Shown in pieces: positions 41,732-48,905 of a stretch of DNA of 64,000 bases. The position numbers and the translations under genes were made by a program. The notes under the pieces are model-generated. The model was not told the origin of the DNA and searched no databases. It worked only from the letters and a program-made list of their open reading frames with translations. The stretch is taken from contig CAVZIK010000006.1 in assembly GCA_963775295.1 (NCBI GenBank), positions 2,108,001 to 2,172,000 of the forward strand. The letters run 5' to 3'. How positions within the stretch are numbered: position 1 is the first letter of the stretch; each line of letters begins with the position of its first letter. The stretch comes from JAMDEO01 sp963775295 (GTDB lineage Bacteria > Actinomycetota > Thermoleophilia > RBG-16-64-13).

Positions 41732-41982
41732 TGAATGTGAAAGCCGTGGTAGATCGATTCGAGGGCGAGAAGGCGGTCATTCTCGTCGGCGACGAGGAAG
41801 AGCAGCTGGTCGTCGATCGTAGCCAACTGCCTCCGGAGACCAAAGAGGGCGACTGGCTGAAGGCCGACGTTGAAGATGACATGCTCTTGTCGGCCGAGCT
41901 TGACCGGGACGAGACCGCGAACGCACACGCCCGGATCGAGGCCAAGCTCGAGGCGCTTCGCAGGGGAGACCAATTGCGCTAA
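41731..41982 (+). CDS. DUF3006 domain protein
   Basis: 83 residues from ATG 41731, overlapping the upstream stop. The sequence MNVKAVVDRFEGEKAVILV then QLVVDRSQLPPETKEGDWL is the typical DUF3006 beta-barrel, normally found directly behind extracellular ComEC-like metallo-beta-lactamase genes. Cytoplasmic and without catalytic residues. Translational coupling suggests a joint function with the hydrolase, but none is established. Confidence 0.88.
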   Translation: MNVKAVVDRFEGEKAVILVGDEEEQLVVDRSQLPPETKEGDWLKADVEDDMLLSAELDRDETANAHARIEAKLEALRRGDQLR

Positions 41983-42142
41983 GCGAGGGACTGGCGGGGC
42001 GGACCATCACGACGCGTTCGTTGTGTTCGTTCCCGTCTGGAAAGTGCCGCGCCCGATCGCGAAAAATGGGGCCACATCGAGAACGCGTCGCTGTGGTTAG
42101 ACTAGGGGTGGCTGGGATTCCAATCGAGGAAGGGGCCGCTCC

Positions 42143-43405
42143 ATGGAAAGGCCGTCCACAGACGACCAGGGCGTCAAGGCTGAAGTCCAGCGACAACTGG
42201 AGGAGGCCAAGACATTCGCCAAGAGCCTGAGTATCAAGGAGACCGAGAGCGGGCTCTGGTTCCTGAAGCTCCTTAGCCAGGTAACGAGAGCTTACGACCG
42301 CAATGCAAGGGCGGCGTACTTCCAGAAGAAGTATCCCGGCATGCCACCTGACCAGATCGCCGACAAACTGGTCTCGGTCGCGACGCGATACGCCGCGATC
42401 AGCGGTGGAGTTGCTGGGGCGGCGGCGAGCGTCGGCATCATCGGGGCTGTCCCAAGTGCAGGGACAGGCCTGGCGATCTTCGCGGGCTCCCTGGGCGCCG
42501 AAATGCTGACTCTGACCGGTCTGCAGCTGCGCCTTATTCTTGACCTGGCGGTTGCGTACGACCTTGAGCTAGACCCCGAGGACCCAGAAGATATGCTCAT
42601 GGTCTTCGGGTACGCCCTCGGGGTGAGTCCGGCCGACTTGCTGGGCGTCCGTATTGCCTGGGGGGCGGGAAACCTCGCTAAAGGCTCCATCAAGAAGAAC
42701 GTCAGCAAAGAGACTTTGAAGGCCGTGCAGAAGGTCGGACAGCGCCTTGGCATCAAGATACTGCAGAGGAACCTCATCAAGTTCGCGGTGCCTGTCGTAT
42801 CGGCCGGCGCTGGTAGCGCATATAACTACGCGACGACCAAGTCTCTTGGGGAGATTGCGAAGCGACATCTCAAGAATCGCGGAAAGGTGACCAACGAACT
42901 GCGGGCTGCCGTATCAAGACGACACTCCTACGATCTCGCCGTGCCGGCCGCGGTAATGTTCATGGCCAGTTCCGATGGGAATATCGCGTCCAAAGAGATG
43001 GAACTATACAAAGCCATGCTCACCCGCATGTCGTTTGACGATCACGAGCCAGAGGATTTCCTGCTGCTTGTGCGCGACAAAGACAGCATCTTGGAGGCCG
43101 TCGCCCGGATAGAGGACCGAGACACGCTAGTCGCCCTGATTGAGCTGCTTACTCTCATGGCCATCTATGACGGGGCGCTGGTTCCGGAGGAGCGGGACTG
43201 GCTGCTTTGCGTCGGGGAGAGGGCATGTGTCCCGGTCGACCTTGATGAGGTGGAACGCCGGGCAAGGGAATACCAGATCATCGTCCAAGAGAGCACTGTC
43301 GCCAAGGCGATAGACATCGCAGGCATGGCTGCGGAGCAGACCAAGGCTAGGCTCAAGACCCTCTTTGGGAAGGAGGGCGTGCGCAGGCCATCCGAGGCGG
43401 GGTGA
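42143..43405 (+). CDS. EcsC-like protein with C-terminal TerB-like region
   Basis: 420 residues from ATG 42143, behind GAGGAAGG. After a charged N terminus, residues ~80-140 are Ala/Gly-rich and hydrophobic (AAISGGVAGAAASVGIIGAV then GTGLAIFAGSLGAEMLTLTG), as in EcsC-family proteins, where they may associate with membranes. The last ~150 residues (VPAAVMFMASSDGNIASKEM, then LIELLTLMAIYDGALVPEE) resemble a TerB-like helical domain, with acidic D-G-x-(I/L)-x-x-x-E loops that could bind metal. TerB-type domains occur in stress and phage-resistance loci. No partner is adjacent. Confidence 0.6.
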   Translation: MERPSTDDQGVKAEVQRQLEEAKTFAKSLSIKETESGLWFLKLLSQVTRAYDRNARAAYFQKKYPGMPPDQIADKLVSVATRYAAISGGVAGAAASVGIIGAVPSAGTGLAIFAGSLGAEMLTLTGLQLRLILDLAVAYDLELDPEDPEDMLMVFGYALGVSPADLLGVRIAWGAGNLAKGSIKKNVSKETLKAVQKVGQRLGIKILQRNLIKFAVPVVSAGAGSAYNYATTKSLGEIAKRHLKNRGKVTNELRAAVSRRHSYDLAVPAAVMFMASSDGNIASKEMELYKAMLTRMSFDDHEPEDFLLLVRDKDSILEAVARIEDRDTLVALIELLTLMAIYDGALVPEERDWLLCVGERACVPVDLDEVERRAREYQIIVQESTVAKAIDIAGMAAEQTKARLKTLFGKEGVRRPSEAG

Positions 43406-43750
43406 ACTCGTGGATGGTCGAGTCACAGGGCTCTACCGCTCATTGCTGCTCGGGCTGTGCGACTGCATGAGACGCCCAAGTCCGCGCCTCTCGACGGCGT
43501 CTACTTCTTGGAGGAGGTGCGAGCCGGCAGCCTTGAGACTCCTTCACAAATGTCCGGGTTGCGGTGCCGGGCGCCTCGGAACGTTTGACCCCGGGGTCCG
43601 ATCATACGACCTCTGAACACCCAGCGCCTGAAGTGATGCGTGAAAGCAGACGAGGTTCCTGCCGTCCTTTGGCTTGCCGTTCGACTCGGGGGCAACGTTG
43701 AAGGATAAGGAGGCGCCTCAAGGATGACTGCAAAGCATAGCCTGACTCGT
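43406..43750. other. 345-base gap without a supportable gene
   Basis: This follows the EcsC-like gene. A 132-codon reverse frame covers it but is Arg/Ser/Pro-rich and out of register with the small gene at 43751. Nothing else is seen. Confidence 0.4.
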
Positions 43751-43915
43751 CTATGTTTCGATCGTGACGGTGATGCTCTTCGGCGTCGGCTCGGGCAGCG
43801 CCCACTTCTGTATGTAGATACTAACAATAGCCGGGGCCTTCCCGGCTTCTGGCTTTTCGGTGTACCTGATTGTGTGTTTGGTCTCTTTCTCGAGCTCAAA
43901 GCTGGCCCTAATCAC
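43751..43915 (-). CDS. Short conserved-looking protein, 54 residues
   Basis: On the minus strand a GTG at 43915 is preceded by AGAAGGGAAATCCT, a good ribosome site. The product begins VIRASFELEKETKHTIRY, continues PAIVSIYIQKWAL and ends with alternating beta residues (SITVTIET). Alternation of charged and hydrophobic residues predicts a small beta protein. Small proteins of this shape (ASFxLEKETKxTxRY...) are familiar to me as hypothetical proteins in several bacteria, without known function. It is read exactly antisense, codon on codon, to a weaker forward frame. It is a single gene between the EcsC-like and nuclease genes. Confidence 0.7.
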   Translation of the reverse strand: MIRASFELEKETKHTIRYTEKPEAGKAPAIVSIYIQKWALPEPTPKSITVTIET

Positions 43916-44014
43916 AGGATTTCCCTTCTGTGAGCGTGAGTGGCATGGATTTCACTGCAGAGTTGCGGCGACATTTACAGGTACCTTGGAGATGCTGCGA
44001 TCTTCAGATTATGG

Positions 44015-44941
44015 CTAGATCGGCCTCGGACAGAGGTGCGTGAAATTGCAGCTCCGACAATGTCCCGAATCTTTGCGCGGGAACTCTCCGATTTCGAGCG
44101 GGGCGTTCGACTCAATATCACGTAGGTAGGACCGCATCTTCTTCACTCCGATGGCGATCATCTCGGCCGCAAAGGCCTGCAGATCTTCGGGCAGCAACAC
44201 GCGCTCCTCTCTTCCCTCGAAGAGGTAGTACAACGTCGCGGTGATCGGGCGGCCGGGGAGAGATTGATCGCCAGCAAGAAGGGAGCAGGCGGCGAGCGCC
44301 ACTTGGAGCCGATCGTCGTCGCCCGGGCGCCCTGTTTTCCAGTCGATGAAGTGGACGGTTCCTTCGTGAACATAGGCCAAGTCACCAGCGGCAAAGGCTT
44401 TAATGTCACCGAGAAAGAAGTGGGCGAATGCCGGGATGAGAACGTAGCCATCTTGCGCGCACGCCCGAAGTCGCTCCCAATGCGGCGCATTGACAAGGTG
44501 CTCGTGGCAAACCGAGAGTTTTCCGTTCAGGCGGTCGGTCTCTGTCTGGGATGGGGGACGGCCATCCAGGTAGAAAGACCGAAGCATGATGTGGTCCTTG
44601 GGTCTGTCTTCGAACGCTGCTTGTTCAAGTGACGATCGCCAAGCCTCGCGAAGTAGAACCCGAGTGCGCTGTTCGAGTTCGGTGGCGGTGGGCAGCGGAC
44701 CGCCAGAACGGGCCGCGGCCTCGAGTTCCCGGGCTCGCTCGTCCATCTGCTGTCCCACCAAGGCGTCAAGACTGGTGAGCTTGGAAAGGCGGTAGGCCAG
44801 CTTCGACTCGCTCGGGGCCCTCGATAGCCAGCCATTATGGGCGAGATAGTAGCGATAGTAGTAGGCACGCGGGCAGCTCTCCAAGAGACGCTGTCTCGTT
44901 ATTGACCAGGAAAACTCGGGATAGGGGCGGACCTCGAACAT
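44015..44941 (-). CDS. RecB/Cas4-like PD-(D/E)XK nuclease with cysteine cluster
   Basis: The chosen start is ATG 44941 (308 residues, MFEVRPYPEFSWSITRQR); the longer TTG frame to 45043 adds unlikely sequence. RLLESCPRAYYYRYYLAHNG near residue 13 has the first Cys and the Y-rich helix of PDDEXK_1 proteins. AAGDLAYVHEGTVHFIDWKTG near 206 gives the nuclease core D-x(n)-D-W-K. HCRSCNFTHLCPRPI at the C terminus supplies three further Cys, completing a Cas4/AddB-like iron-sulphur site. It should cut DNA ends. No CRISPR array or helicase is next to it. The ribosome site is weak. Confidence 0.75.
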   Translation of the reverse strand: MFEVRPYPEFSWSITRQRLLESCPRAYYYRYYLAHNGWLSRAPSESKLAYRLSKLTSLDALVGQQMDERARELEAAARSGGPLPTATELEQRTRVLLREAWRSSLEQAAFEDRPKDHIMLRSFYLDGRPPSQTETDRLNGKLSVCHEHLVNAPHWERLRACAQDGYVLIPAFAHFFLGDIKAFAAGDLAYVHEGTVHFIDWKTGRPGDDDRLQVALAACSLLAGDQSLPGRPITATLYYLFEGREERVLLPEDLQAFAAEMIAIGVKKMRSYLRDIESNAPLEIGEFPRKDSGHCRSCNFTHLCPRPI

Positions 44942-45223
44942 GATCGGGAGTTTAGCAGCGTGGGTGGCCAAAGACCGCCGGCGGTCATGCCAGGTTGCGA
45001 CACAATCGGCCCGGAAGATCGTCAAATCCGCTTTGCGTGTCAAGGCGCGGCCCCCAGCGGTGACCGCGGAGGATAAGAATGGCCAAAGGAATCAACCACA
45101 GTCCCCTGCCAAGTCGCGCGCGTTCGGGCGTGTAGAATATGAAGGGAAGTGAGTGCCATTCGGCAAACCGGCGATCGATTTCATGAATCCAAGCGGGCGT
45201 CATGCGAAGGGGCGAACCAGGCG

Positions 45224-45577
45224 ATGCTGGGCAAGGAGACCCGATACACCGAGCAGCCGTTTGTTCAAGCGCTCGCAGAGCTCTTGCGTGAGAGCCACGG
45301 TGACGCGATGGGAAACTTCAATCTTCGGCCGATCCTCGCTCAGGTGGGAACCTATTCGTACGAGCATCTCAGGCTCATGCTAAGAGGAAAGAGGACGCTC
45401 ACGATGGAGGCCATCGAGGGGATCGCCAGAGTGATAGACGTATCGCCGCATTATTTCCGCGAGTACCGACTCATGTGGTCGGCCGTGGTGGCTCAAAGGT
45501 ATCCAAAGCTTGCGGATGCGATGTATGAGCTTGCGGTCCAATGCGCCGATGAGAACGGCGATTCGCCAGGAGGGTGA
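45224..45577 (+). CDS. Small HTH-like regulator (copy 1)
   Basis: ATG 45224 gives 117 residues beginning MLGKETRYTEQPF. The centre resembles an XRE-type helix-turn-helix: FNLRPILAQVGTYSYEHLRL, then RTLTMEAIEGIARVIDVSP, ending HYFREYRLMW. A TAGAAT -10-like element at 45133-45138 is kept in the second copy (TAAAAT). The gene directly precedes the promoter and riboswitch of the repeat-protein gene at 46206, and a frameshifted copy precedes the third riboswitch at 59990, so the gene and the riboswitch locus have been duplicated together. A role in regulating the repeat protein is inferred from this linkage. Confidence 0.7.
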   Translation: MLGKETRYTEQPFVQALAELLRESHGDAMGNFNLRPILAQVGTYSYEHLRLMLRGKRTLTMEAIEGIARVIDVSPHYFREYRLMWSAVVAQRYPKLADAMYELAVQCADENGDSPGG

Positions 45578-45787
45578 CGCGAATTCAATCGAGGTTGGTT
45601 GGGCGGAGTGGGCTAGCTCAACAGCAGAGGATAGTGGCCAGAAGCTCGGCCCGGACATTCAGTGACGGAACAGTCGCGCCCTGTTGCTTGTGACTCTCCG
45701 AGGGTGATCCTGTACCACGGGCTCTATATTGAACAGGCCACGCCGCAAGGTTCCAGACGACTAATCGGCGCCTCGTTAAACACACTG

Positions 45788-45817
45788 TTGACAGGTCGAT
45801 AACGACGTTGCTAGTAT
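45788..45817 (+). promoter_or_regulatory. Promoter of riboswitch locus 1
   Basis: TTGACA (45788-45793), an 18-base spacer and TAGTAT (45812-45817) lie ~70 bases before the aptamer. The same elements with the same spacing occur before riboswitch 3, in a more diverged background, which supports function. Confidence 0.75.
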
Positions 45818-45889
45818 GGGCATTGCGTTGTGTCAGAGACGAAATTTGGCGGCTGAGACGAAACGCCGCAATGTCATGACCCAATGCCT

Positions 45890-45971
45890 CGATAAGAGCA
45901 AACCCGTCAAAAGGCGGGGACGCAAAGCCATCGGCCTTCGGACTAGTGCCAAGGCGGCCGGGCTGCCGGGA
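45890..45971 (+). ncRNA. Cyclic-di-GMP-I (GEMM) riboswitch 1
   Basis: The aptamer core GCAAACCCGTC, loop, GGCGGGGACGCAAAGCC, the P3 stem (ATCGGCCTTCGGACTAGTGCC) and the closing GGCCGGGCTGCCG follow the GEMM-I consensus, including the invariant GACGCAAAGCC. The P2 loop here is AAAA rather than the GNRA tetraloop (GAAA) seen in copies 2 and 3, which could weaken docking with the receptor in P3. The 3' strand overlaps a terminator, so c-di-GMP binding should decide between read-through and termination of the 46206 gene. Overlap of the aptamer's 3' strand with the terminator's 5' arm predicts an ON switch. Confidence 0.93.
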
Positions 45972-45992
45972 ACGGTAGTTCGGCTTTTTTTT
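45957..45992 (+). terminator. Riboswitch 1 expression-platform terminator
   Basis: An 11-base stem (GCCGGGCTGCC with GGTAGTTCGGC, including G-U pairs) is followed by eight T. Its 5' arm is part of the aptamer. Confidence 0.88.
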
Positions 45993-46205
45993 CGTTTCTT
46001 TGGAGGCGTCGGCAATGGTTCTCGGTATGGCGAGGGCCGAGCGATAGGTCTGGGAGGGAGGTGCACCGGCCGGTTGTTGAGGGGTCCTTTCCAGGTGTCA
46101 TGCACTGTCGTAGCACTTTGTGAACCCGTCGGAAGCAGCTCGCTGCTTGACTTGTTGAAAGTGAGCCTGCGGGGGAAGAGACGTTCTTGAAGAGGAGGAA
46201 GGCAC

Positions 46206-48251
46206 ATGAAATCGGCAATTCGTAGCAAGTGGTGGCTGGCCATTTTTGTGGTGGCGGGGTGTATCCTGTTGTTCGCTGCGCCAGCCTATGCTGGCAGCGG
46301 CACGGTCACGGTGAATCTGCAGGACAGTCACAACGCTGGTCTATCCGGTGGCAACGTGTACTACTACCAGAGCGGCTGGCAACTTCTCGGCACAACCGAC
46401 GGCGCCGGTCAGGTGAGCGGGTCGGTTCCGGTAACCACCGACGTCGAGATTCGCTATGCCGGCGGCACCTACAAGTGGGTGCTTGTCGATCCGACGACCA
46501 ACCCCATCTACACCATTAACACGGTCGCGGTGACGGTCAAACTGCAGACGTGTGACGGCACACCGCTGGTGGGCCAGGCCAAGTACTCCTTCGGTGGGGA
46601 GGCGGTCATCGGAGACACGCCGGCGACCATCGAGCTCCTGCCCTATTCCAACCTGGGACCTGGACAGGGCAACTACGACTTCAAGATGACGTACGAGGGT
46701 CGTAGCAGCGGCTGGAAAACTCAGGACATCTCTGTTGATCGCGTGGTTGTCTTCAAGACCACGAAGGTGTATCTGTTCGGGAGTAACGTTCTCTATTACA
46801 ACAACGGTTGGCAGCCCCTCAATAGCCCACGAGAGATGATCGGGGGCACCGACAAGTACGGCAACACCTCCTGGGCCGACTTCAAGTTCGATGGCCCAAG
46901 CAGCCCGACAGTGCGGCTGAATATCGACGGTTGTAGCCTAGCCGGGGGCTTCCTCAAGTTGGTCGATGAGGCGGGCAACCCTCTGGCCAACTATCCTTCC
47001 GACTATCCGGTTGAGAAGCGCAATCTTCAGTACAAGTACCGTCATGGTGGCAGCTGGGCTCCATCGGTCTCGTTCCAGACAGATGCCAACGGTCAGGTCT
47101 TTGTCAACATCGATCCCGCGTATCTTGCCAGCTGGGATAAGAAGATTACCGTCACTCTCAACCAGACCACAACTGAGCAAAATGTGACGGTCAACCCGGT
47201 CTTCCAGGCGGCGAAGGTGAATGCCAACCTAAAGAGCTGTACCGGTCCGATCACAGATGTGCCGGGTGGCTCGGTTGACCAGGGTGGCGGCTTCTGGTAC
47301 CACCACGGCAACACCGGACCCTCGGGAACGGTCACGTTCTATACTTTTCCTGCGAATATCAAGGTCCGGATGACCTACAACCACAATTCACTGACGCTCA
47401 ATCCGACCATCGTCGCCGGCACCAATGAGGTCGACTTCCAGACAACCAAGGTGACGCTTACCTACCCCAGTGGCATCAAATCCAACATGGGTGGGTCGTG
47501 GTGGATGTTCAGCAAGCCCTCCATGGATCTGCTGCCTGGCACCTACAACTTCTGGTTCCAGAATGGCACCGCTTGGTACGGCCCGGTTCCGATCACCGTC
47601 GGCGGGTGCGAGGTAAGCGGGAGCTACATCTGGCTGAAAGTGCGCGACGAGAATGGTGGCGGGGTTGCCGGTGCGACAGCCAAACCAGGATATGGTGGCA
47701 GCTGGGGTATACAGCTGCCCGGTGCAACGGATGCCAATGGCAACCTATTCGCTGAGATCACGCCCGGGTACACCAAGATCAGTATGACGGTCAATCAGGG
47801 TTCGGTGGAGCAATCGCTTGCTCAGCTGACTGCCTCCAACAACACATGGAAGACGGAGATCCTTCGCATCTGGCTCAAGGACCACACCGGGACAGCGATC
47901 ACCGATGGTGGCGCCATCCTCAAGCAAGGTGGAGGCTCCTGGTACACGTGGGGCAACCTGAGCGTCTCGGGCTATCGCGACATCCAGTTATTCCCCGGGT
48001 CGTACAAGTTCGAGATGACCTACAACTACACCTCCCAGCAGTTGTTGCCCGTCGTGACCACTGGCCCGGGCATCCAGAACTTTGACTTCCAGACCGGGCA
48101 GGTAATTGGTTCTTCCGTCACTCAGTACTCCACCGGTGCATGGCGGACATTCACCAGTGGGATGGAATTGATGCCGGGCACCTATACCTTCAAAGACCCG
48201 TCACAGCTCGGCGTCGTGACGGCAGGTGGGATTACGAATCTGACCCCGTAG
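46206..48251 (+). CDS. Secreted repeat protein 1 under c-di-GMP riboswitch control
   Basis: ATG 46206 follows a very strong GAGGAGGAAGG. 681 residues; the signal peptide covers ~1-31 (basic start, hydrophobic core, cleavage after APAYA). The mature part is made of diverged beta-rich repeats of ~70-90 residues with the pattern V-x-L, W-x-x-x-G, (E/D)LLPG-x-Y-x-F and (V)-x-F-x-T, resembling Ig/CnaB/PEGA-like modules. Tyr, Trp and Gly are frequent. There is no LPxTG anchor or C-terminal membrane helix, so it is probably released or bound non-covalently. A 213-base leader separates the terminator from the start. A matrix or adhesion role is inferred from c-di-GMP control. Confidence 0.8.
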   Translation: MKSAIRSKWWLAIFVVAGCILLFAAPAYAGSGTVTVNLQDSHNAGLSGGNVYYYQSGWQLLGTTDGAGQVSGSVPVTTDVEIRYAGGTYKWVLVDPTTNPIYTINTVAVTVKLQTCDGTPLVGQAKYSFGGEAVIGDTPATIELLPYSNLGPGQGNYDFKMTYEGRSSGWKTQDISVDRVVVFKTTKVYLFGSNVLYYNNGWQPLNSPREMIGGTDKYGNTSWADFKFDGPSSPTVRLNIDGCSLAGGFLKLVDEAGNPLANYPSDYPVEKRNLQYKYRHGGSWAPSVSFQTDANGQVFVNIDPAYLASWDKKITVTLNQTTTEQNVTVNPVFQAAKVNANLKSCTGPITDVPGGSVDQGGGFWYHHGNTGPSGTVTFYTFPANIKVRMTYNHNSLTLNPTIVAGTNEVDFQTTKVTLTYPSGIKSNMGGSWWMFSKPSMDLLPGTYNFWFQNGTAWYGPVPITVGGCEVSGSYIWLKVRDENGGGVAGATAKPGYGGSWGIQLPGATDANGNLFAEITPGYTKISMTVNQGSVEQSLAQLTASNNTWKTEILRIWLKDHTGTAITDGGAILKQGGGSWYTWGNLSVSGYRDIQLFPGSYKFEMTYNYTSQQLLPVVTTGPGIQNFDFQTGQVIGSSVTQYSTGAWRTFTSGMELMPGTYTFKDPSQLGVVTAGGITNLTP

Positions 48252-48349
48252 AGGGGCATAGCGGCAGCCCAAACGACGGCGCCGTGGGGTGGTTGTATCC
48301 GCCCGCTGCGATGATGTCTGGCGCCTAGCCAGACAGGGCTGATTGAATC

Positions 48350-48390
48350 GACCGGGTTCCCTCGCGGAGGAGGGGACCCGGTCCATTGTT
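48350..48390 (+). terminator. Terminator after repeat protein 1
   Basis: A 13-base stem (GACCGGGTTCCCT with AGGGGACCCGGTC, one G-U pair) with an 8-base loop is followed by CCATTGTTCTTT. Confidence 0.7.
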
Positions 48391-48499
48391 CTTTGAGACA
48401 TCTCAGACACCTTCTCGATGGGCAAAGGTGCCGCCCGTACCTTCTACTTCTCAACGCTTGGGGCTAAGCCGGCTACGTTGCGTGCTCCATGTCCATCGC

Positions 48500-48528
48500 T
48501 TGACTAATGCTGCACTTTTCGCCATAGT
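48500..48528 (+). promoter_or_regulatory. Putative promoter of riboswitch locus 2
   Basis: TTGACT (48500-48505), 17 bases, CATAGT (48523-48528). It is weaker than the promoters of loci 1 and 3 and unrelated in surrounding sequence. Confidence 0.5.
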
Positions 48529-48586
48529 AGAATTCCTGCGCGTATTTGCGCAGCTTTGCGGAGGGTGGTGAGCCTCTCCCGCTCAG

Positions 48587-48669
48587 GGCAAACCCGTCGA
48601 AAGGCGGGGACGCAAAGCCATCGGCCTTCGGACTAGTGCCAAGGCGGCCGGGCTGCCGGGAACGGTAGT
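48587..48669 (+). ncRNA. Cyclic-di-GMP-I (GEMM) riboswitch 2
   Basis: From GCAAACCCGTC through the terminator this copy matches riboswitch 1 over ~85 bases, with the one visible change restoring the GAAA tetraloop in P2. All conserved GEMM-I parts are present (GACGCAAAGCC, P3 with TTCG loop, closing GGCTGCCG). The upstream sequence differs from copy 1, so the RNA element was copied with its downstream leader rather than with its promoter. It controls the 48906 gene. Confidence 0.95.
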
Positions 48670-48680
48670 TCGGCTTTTCT
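48647..48680 (+). terminator. Riboswitch 2 expression-platform terminator
   Basis: The stem is the same as in copy 1 (GCCGGGCTGCC with GGTAGTTCGGC), followed by TTTTCTTTTC. Confidence 0.85.
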
Positions 48681-48905
48681 TTTCTCTCCCAGAAAAGCGT
48701 AGCCGGGCGATTTGTATTGCCAAGGGCGGTTCCAGGCACGGCAAGGGCCATGCCTGGGGAGCCCGAAGGAGGTGCATCGGTCGGGAAACGGTGTTGAGCA
48801 GAGTGTAACAGGGCCGTACTGCGCTGCGTGCCGCTTTGCGACCCCGGCTGCCAGGGCGCCCGCCTTGGCGCTGAGTTCTCGAATCTTGAACGGAGGGGAA
48901 GCAGC

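Noticed and set aside
43501..43899. A 132-codon reverse frame
   Set aside because: It is Arg/Ser/Pro-rich without a ribosome site and conflicts with the better 54-residue gene at 43751.
44015..44941. Cas4 of a CRISPR system
   Set aside because: No cas genes or array are nearby; the protein is only a Cas4/RecB-like nuclease by its motifs.
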